Below, piece after piece: positions 59,359 to 64,000 of a DNA stretch of 64,000 nt; the first letter of the stretch is position 1, and each line of letters starts with the position of its first letter. The notes below the pieces were generated by a model. The model searched no databases. It was not told where the DNA came from and worked only from the letters and a program-made list of their open reading frames with translations. The DNA is from Chryseolinea serpens (GTDB lineage: Bacteria > Bacteroidota > Bacteroidia > Cytophagales > Cyclobacteriaceae). Location of the stretch: contig NZ_FQWQ01000001.1 of NCBI RefSeq assembly GCF_900129725.1, forward strand, positions 2,418,001-2,482,000, read 5' to 3'. Both the position numbers and the translations under genes were made by a program.

Positions 59359-61020
59359 TTACTTCCGGGGTATGGTGAGCAAACCAATCGAAGACAAAAC
59401 AAAAATCCCGCCGCCTACCGACATCACGATGCCGTTTCGCGAAGCCGCCCATCCCAACGCGAAAATGCCAAGCCCGACAACGGCCGAGGCAATCACAATG
59501 ACCGTGACCCCGAACACATTCTGGCGACGCGCCTCGGCATGATGGGCTCCCGATGGCTTCGCGACATTCGATTGTTCACGCTCCAGGATCAGCGCCCTTT
59601 CCGATACCATGGCCTTTGAAGCATAGTACCATTCAAAGCACGCCAGCATCAGCAAGGGCAGGCCTACACCCAACAAGGTCTCGATCGTTCGATTGAATTT
59701 CAGGCCGATGAGCGATGGGGCGATCACTTTAAAGAAAAGATTGATCAGCAAGGCGACGATGGTAGTGGTGATGACGGAGAATGCAGTCTGCCGTTTCGAA
59801 TACAACGACCAGATGATCGGCGCAAAAAGTGCGCCGCCCGCGATGGCTGCAATGCTCAACACCACTTCAACGATGCCACCCGCCAGCGGCACCAGCATGG
59901 CCACGCCGATCGTGCCCACCCCAAACAACAGCGTAAAGAGTCGCGCCACCAGGATCTGTTCTTTCTCTGACGCCAGGGGACGGAAGACACTGCGATAGAC
60001 ATCCTGCGCAAAAACGGTAGCCGCCAGGTTGATCGTCGTGTTCGCCTTGCTGGACGTGGCCGAGATCATCCCCGACAACACCAAGCCGATCAGTCCCGCT
60101 GGCAGCACGCGCTGGCACAACATCATGTAGGCGCCTTCGGGGTCGAGTCCCTGCAGGTCTGGGTGGATCACCCGGTAGATCATCGGAGGCAACATCCAGA
60201 TCAGGGGACTGACGAGGTATAAGCCCGCAAACAAGTAAGCCACTTTCTTTGCATTCCGCTCGTCGGATACGCTGGTGTAGCGTTGAACATACGACCAGTT
60301 GCCGCCGATGTAAACGGTTTGATAGCCGATGAAAGCCAGCATGAAGCCCGCCGTATAGTCGCTGGTGAAGGGTTCGAAGAAATGTTCCGGGGCCTTGGCA
60401 AAGAGATTGCTCACGCCGCCGATCTCACCGAAGGCCGCGGGGATCACGATCAGCACGGCGGCCATCAGGATCACAAACTGCACGACGTCCGTCACCAGCA
60501 CGGCCCATAGCCCGCCCGCAGCGGTGTAGAGCACAATGACCAACCCAATCCCGATGATGCAGGCATTGAGCGAGAAGGGCGTGGCCACATAGACCATCTT
60601 TCCCACGGGATAGAGCACGGCGCTGGTATTGACCAGGCTCAGGATGAGGATGAGGTACGTGTAGAATTGTTGCGCCCGGGTGCCGAATCGTTTGCCGATA
60701 TATTCCGCCGACGTGCGCGTGCCGGTGCGTTTCCATTTGGCCGCGATAAAGATGGCCACCAGGAAACCGCTGACCGCCATGGTAAGCTGAATGACGTTGG
60801 CCACGGCACCATGTTTATAAGCAATGGAACCCCACACCACGAAGGTGCCGGCCGAAAAATAACTGATGAACAACGAGAGGCCGTTGATCCACCACGGCGT
60901 CTCACCGCCCGCCTCAAAGAAGGCTTGCCCGCTCTTGCTCCCCATGCGGGTGAACGTCAACCCGATGGCAAAGATCAGCAGGGCAAACACTATCATGACG
61001 ACAAAATCGAGTTGTTCCAT
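59359..61020 (-). CDS. Sodium:solute symporter (SSS family)
   Basis: 553 residues, about 13 helices. Typical SSS sequence begins LDFVVMIVFALLIFAIGLTF and continues TPWWINGLSLFISYFSAGTF, AAGGLWAVLVTDVVQFVILM and SGMISATSSKANTTINLAATVF, whose Ser/Thr residues form the sodium site. A charged loop follows helix ten. Relatives carry sugars, sialic acid, or other organic anions. It is the third gene of a minus-strand run after the FAD oxidoreductase and the large lipoprotein, with 54 bases between, so the cargo may be the product of those enzymes. Confidence 0.85.
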   Translation of the reverse strand: MEQLDFVVMIVFALLIFAIGLTFTRMGSKSGQAFFEAGGETPWWINGLSLFISYFSAGTFVVWGSIAYKHGAVANVIQLTMAVSGFLVAIFIAAKWKRTGTRTSAEYIGKRFGTRAQQFYTYLILILSLVNTSAVLYPVGKMVYVATPFSLNACIIGIGLVIVLYTAAGGLWAVLVTDVVQFVILMAAVLIVIPAAFGEIGGVSNLFAKAPEHFFEPFTSDYTAGFMLAFIGYQTVYIGGNWSYVQRYTSVSDERNAKKVAYLFAGLYLVSPLIWMLPPMIYRVIHPDLQGLDPEGAYMMLCQRVLPAGLIGLVLSGMISATSSKANTTINLAATVFAQDVYRSVFRPLASEKEQILVARLFTLLFGVGTIGVAMLVPLAGGIVEVVLSIAAIAGGALFAPIIWSLYSKRQTAFSVITTTIVALLINLFFKVIAPSLIGLKFNRTIETLLGVGLPLLMLACFEWYYASKAMVSERALILEREQSNVAKPSGAHHAEARRQNVFGVTVIVIASAVVGLGIFALGWAASRNGIVMSVGGGIFVLSSIGLLTIPRK

Positions 61021-61074
61021 GGCGCGGGGCGTCGTTGTTATGGGATGTAAAACTAAGTTAGGATGGGCGTTGGC

Positions 61075-63660
61075 TCAAAGGTCTACGGCATATACTTTTA
61101 TACCATAGCGCGGCACCGTGATGTCGACGGCAACGCCGGGGCTCAACGTTTTGTTTTCGGTCAGCTCCGTGATGGCCTTGGCGCGCGCGCCGGGCTTGAT
61201 CCTGGACAGATCAATGCGCAGCGTTTGCTGGTGGGGCTCGTTGCGGTCGTTGAGGATCACGGCATACACGCGTTGCTTCGAAACCGATTGGGCCATGATG
61301 CATTCCAGGTTGGGATCGTCCAGTTGGAAAAGGCCTTCGCGCAGGATGAGGTTGACCGGGTCGTTATAGATCTTGCCGGGAGCAAAACCGTAGCTCTGGT
61401 GCGGGCCGACTTTTGGCGTCACAAAGCCGCGGGGAAAGATCACGTTGTCGTTGGAGCGCAGCTGCGCTTCGGCCATGAGGTAGTCGGTGATCCAGCCGAT
61501 CTGCCACCAGGCGTGATGCGGATACGGTCCCGAACCTTTGTTCATCGCGCGCCAGTAATACGACGCCACACTCGTGGCCGAGTCCACAAAGGCATCGCGG
61601 CCGAGGGCGCCGGCGCGCGCCATGTCGATGAGCAGCGAGTCGCCCGTCAGTTTAAAAATACGGACGAACAGGCCGGCATGGCTCGCCAACTGAATGGGTC
61701 CGTTGCGTTGGGCCGAACCCATAATGCCGCCGTGCTCGAAACCGAGTCCCGCCTGCGTGATCTCCCAATCCTGCCGCTTCTGGCCGTTCACCAATTTTTC
61801 TTGCTGGGTTGGGATGGGGTGCGTGTAGATCGAAGTGGTGTAGATTCGCGCCGTAGCGATGGCGGCGTCCTGGTAAACTTGTTTTTTGGTAATGTCATAC
61901 AAGTCCAGCAACGCTTGCGCGGTTTGGGCCGTAGCAAAATCGGGAGCGTAACGCGCATCACCACAAACACCGAGGAACTGTCCTTTGTCGACGCCGTTCT
62001 TTACGAGCCAGTCCGCACCTTTCTCTGCCGCCTGGAGATATTTTTCGTCTTTCAGGATCCGGTATGCAACGATCAGTCCATAGAAAGTGGGACGGAGATC
62101 TTTGATGTCGGTGAACAATGGCTTTTGGGTTTGTTGGTCGTAGGCCACTTCCCAGCTGCCGTCTTCCTTCTGCCATTTCAGCAACAGGTCTGCACCCAGG
62201 CGAAGCCGTTCAAGCAACGCTTTGTTGTCGGGTTCGAAGAGCAGGATATTTCCCACGTCGAGCATCGTGTAGTAGGTGAGGCTCACGGGTTCAACAAATT
62301 CTCCCCACTCCTCCACAAACATTTTGCGCTTCGCCAGGTAGTACTGCCCGATGGCAGCGCCTTGAAAAAATCCGGGTTTCGTTTGTTGCTGCACCAGTTT
62401 GAAGTTCAGCGCATAGGGCAACACATTTTTCTTCAGCAACGGATCGCCGGTGGCGTGTGCCAGCATCCACATGGCGCCGTAGTCAGAATTCTTCATGGCG
62501 TCCTTCTGCGAGCCGACCACACCGCCCAGGTAGGATTGTCCTCCAATCTTTAGTCCTTGGTAGGATTCAATATTCCAAAGCGATGTTTTGGGATCGATGA
62601 GGTAATGATGCATAGCCTCGATCCGGCTGGTCAATGATTGCCGGTTTGTGCGCAACGCCAGCGTTTTTTTGAATTGATAGATGTCGTTGGCGGCATGGTT
62701 CACATTTTTATACCAGTTCCCGTTTTGAATGCTGTAGCGGAACTCAAATGCGATCGTGTCGCCGGCCTTTAACAACGATGGCTTTTCACCCAACACCGGG
62801 AAATACAACGACGGCGCCAGGGCCGCATCGCGGTTCTTGTGCGAAATTCCAATGTGCCATTCCTCGTGGGTGTTGTGGTCTTCCTCCCAGGGATCACGAC
62901 CCAATCCCGGTGCGGGAATCACCGCCAGCGATACCTGTTCTTTTGTATCGACAATAGCCGCCATCGTGCTGACACAACGCTCGCGGTAGATCACTGGAAG
63001 CTCAGGGACGCCCTGCCCGTAAGCATACGCCAAAACAAAATCTTTCTGGATCGCGTCGCCTTGAAAATAGCCGGGCACCGTGGCCCAGGCCATATCTTTT
63101 TCGTCGACCGTTACCAGCGTGGGTGAGCTTAGCGAATAGTAGCCGGCCTTTTTTACTACGGCCGTTTGCTTTACTACGATGTCGGTGGGATATTTTTCGT
63201 CCAACTTCCATTCGGCGGTTACCGTGGCTTGGTCATTGTCGGAGGTAAAAGTGATTACGTTGCCCGCTGTCTTTGCTTCTTGAGGGAAAAAAGCAATGGC
63301 TTTCCCCGCGGTGTTCAGCGACACCGGTTCGGTGGCCGCTTCCCAAATGTCCTGTTGATAGTGATATACTTTTTCGGGAAACTGAACGCCGGTGTTGGCC
63401 TTAAAGATCGTGGCCGTGCTGTCGGGCTTGCCTTCGCTGAACAGCAACGTGTACTGGCCCGAGGGAACGCCGACGTTCTTCCACGCCCCTCCTGCCTGCA
63501 ACTGCAGATCTTTCACTTTCCATCCCTCGCCGCTTTTCTCCCAGCTAAGTTTCAGTTCCGCGTTGGCCAATTGTACATCTTCCTTCCGGCAACCAGCCCA
63601 AACCAGCGCCAGCGCTATCGCAAAAACAAATCGTTTCATCATTTCTTTCTCAATTTTCAT
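61075..63660 (-). CDS. Large lipoprotein, probable (alpha/alpha) toroid glycan-active protein
   Basis: 861 residues; signal ends ALVWAGC-RK, a lipobox. An N-terminal beta sandwich of about 330 residues (AELKLSWEKSGEGWKVKDLQ at the start, EEWHIGISHKNRDAALAPSL later) precedes a helical domain of about 450 residues with repeated motifs (HATGDPLLKKNVLPYALNF, ADLLLKWQKEDGSWEVAYD, TAQTAQALLDLYDITKKQVY) as in alpha/alpha toroids of GH and lyase families, and a small C-terminal beta domain. Catalytic residues are not recognised. ATG 63660 overlaps the preceding stop by 11 bases. I would not transfer the glycerophosphodiesterase label I recall for relatives. Confidence 0.7.
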   Translation of the reverse strand: MKIEKEMMKRFVFAIALALVWAGCRKEDVQLANAELKLSWEKSGEGWKVKDLQLQAGGAWKNVGVPSGQYTLLFSEGKPDSTATIFKANTGVQFPEKVYHYQQDIWEAATEPVSLNTAGKAIAFFPQEAKTAGNVITFTSDNDQATVTAEWKLDEKYPTDIVVKQTAVVKKAGYYSLSSPTLVTVDEKDMAWATVPGYFQGDAIQKDFVLAYAYGQGVPELPVIYRERCVSTMAAIVDTKEQVSLAVIPAPGLGRDPWEEDHNTHEEWHIGISHKNRDAALAPSLYFPVLGEKPSLLKAGDTIAFEFRYSIQNGNWYKNVNHAANDIYQFKKTLALRTNRQSLTSRIEAMHHYLIDPKTSLWNIESYQGLKIGGQSYLGGVVGSQKDAMKNSDYGAMWMLAHATGDPLLKKNVLPYALNFKLVQQQTKPGFFQGAAIGQYYLAKRKMFVEEWGEFVEPVSLTYYTMLDVGNILLFEPDNKALLERLRLGADLLLKWQKEDGSWEVAYDQQTQKPLFTDIKDLRPTFYGLIVAYRILKDEKYLQAAEKGADWLVKNGVDKGQFLGVCGDARYAPDFATAQTAQALLDLYDITKKQVYQDAAIATARIYTTSIYTHPIPTQQEKLVNGQKRQDWEITQAGLGFEHGGIMGSAQRNGPIQLASHAGLFVRIFKLTGDSLLIDMARAGALGRDAFVDSATSVASYYWRAMNKGSGPYPHHAWWQIGWITDYLMAEAQLRSNDNVIFPRGFVTPKVGPHQSYGFAPGKIYNDPVNLILREGLFQLDDPNLECIMAQSVSKQRVYAVILNDRNEPHQQTLRIDLSRIKPGARAKAITELTENKTLSPGVAVDITVPRYGIKVYAVDL

Positions 63661-64000
63661 AGCACAATACTTCAAATACCGCCGCAGGAACTTGTGCCGA
63701 CGGATGTTCCACTTCCAGGGTCAATCGTTTTGTCTGCAAGGGCTCGTGCAACCGGATGGTGTTCATCGTCTGGTAATTTCCAGTCTTTTGATAGACCACC
63801 TTGCCCTGGTCGTCGCGCAGCACATAGTTGCGCACGCAGAAGGGTATGACATTTTCAGGGTGTCCCATGAGCACCGATTCCATGGGATGATCAAAGTCGG
63901 TATCGAACTTCAGCACAATGGTACGAATGGTTTTCGGTTCGCTCCAGGAGATTTGCAGCGCTGGTTTAGGATCGGCATATGCGGCCACCCATGCATTGGG
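63650..64000 (-). CDS. FAD-dependent oxidoreductase, 3' part (runs off the window)
   Basis: 117 codons at the window edge, 5' end missing. The visible part is a beta-sandwich tail with PNAWVAAYADPKPALQISWS, TIRTIVLKFDTDFDHPMESV and a final FEVLCYEN, a pattern I associate with C-terminal domains of secreted FAD-dependent oxidoreductases in glycan-use clusters. The FAD-binding part would lie beyond position 64000. It ends inside the start of the next gene (overlap of 11 bases), so the two are translated together. Confidence 0.6.
   Translation of the reverse strand, partial: PNAWVAAYADPKPALQISWSEPKTIRTIVLKFDTDFDHPMESVLMGHPENVIPFCVRNYVLRDDQGKVVYQKTGNYQTMNTIRLHEPLQTKRLTLEVEHPSAQVPAAVFEVLCYEN

Overview
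This window reads as chromosomal DNA of a Bacteroidota bacterium, most likely order Cytophagales; I infer a Chryseolinea/Ohtaekwangia-like genome, but sequence reading alone cannot fix the genus. The evidence is a FecA-like TonB-dependent receptor, a DUF5916 outer-membrane protein, a DUF2807 lipoprotein, an IPT/TIG lipoprotein, large FtsX-type permeases paired with PadR regulators, A-rich start regions without clear Shine-Dalgarno sites, and many lipoproteins ending their signal in a lipobox Cys. I saw no rRNA, tRNA, CRISPR array, transposase or phage gene.

Layout. 1-5.2 kb: end of a SnoaL-like gene, an acyltransferase, an array of hairpin repeats with two copies of a possible 23-residue ORF, and an FtsX permease. 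5.3-5.9 kb: an ArsR operator and regulator fused by deletion to the tail of a VOC gene. 6-20 kb: an 11-repeat IPT lipoprotein, a DMT transporter, small envelope proteins, a vanadium haloperoxidase/PAP2-like lipoprotein, a frameshifted membrane AraC regulator, a Spy-like protein, an EEP nuclease/phosphatase and a DUF2807 protein. 20-28.6 kb: sulfatase, DUF2461, PnuC, GH20-like glycosidase, DoxX, VOC, an AraC/SDR pair, and an AT-richer two-gene HEPN-like cassette. 28.6-37.4 kb: two PadR/permease modules, OsmC, a DHFR-like protein and a second hairpin array. 37.6-47 kb: a tandemly duplicated secreted protein, lipoproteins, a class II cyclic nucleotide phosphodiesterase, a metallophosphoesterase, an SDR without YxxxK beside a Crp regulator, and a CBM9/DUF5916 protein. 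47-50.5 kb: a nested palindromic element, then the FecA-like receptor with its small membrane partner. 50.6-59.3 kb: NmrA/AraC, a DUF5018 propeller-like lipoprotein, a TPR histidine kinase whose response regulator is cut to a stub, SDR/Crp and HxlR/AzoR divergent pairs with palindromic operators. 59.3-64 kb: a minus-strand run encoding an FAD oxidoreductase (partial), a large lipoprotein with a probable toroid fold and a sodium:solute symporter.

Together the genes suggest a free-living heterotroph that takes up and degrades sulfated or amino sugars, with many one-component regulators sitting beside short-chain dehydrogenases. The most unusual material is non-genic or broken: hairpin repeats whose outer base pair covaries among copies, the duplicated mini-ORF between them, the 550-bp nested palindrome, and two deletion chimeras (ArsR/VOC and response regulator/AraC).
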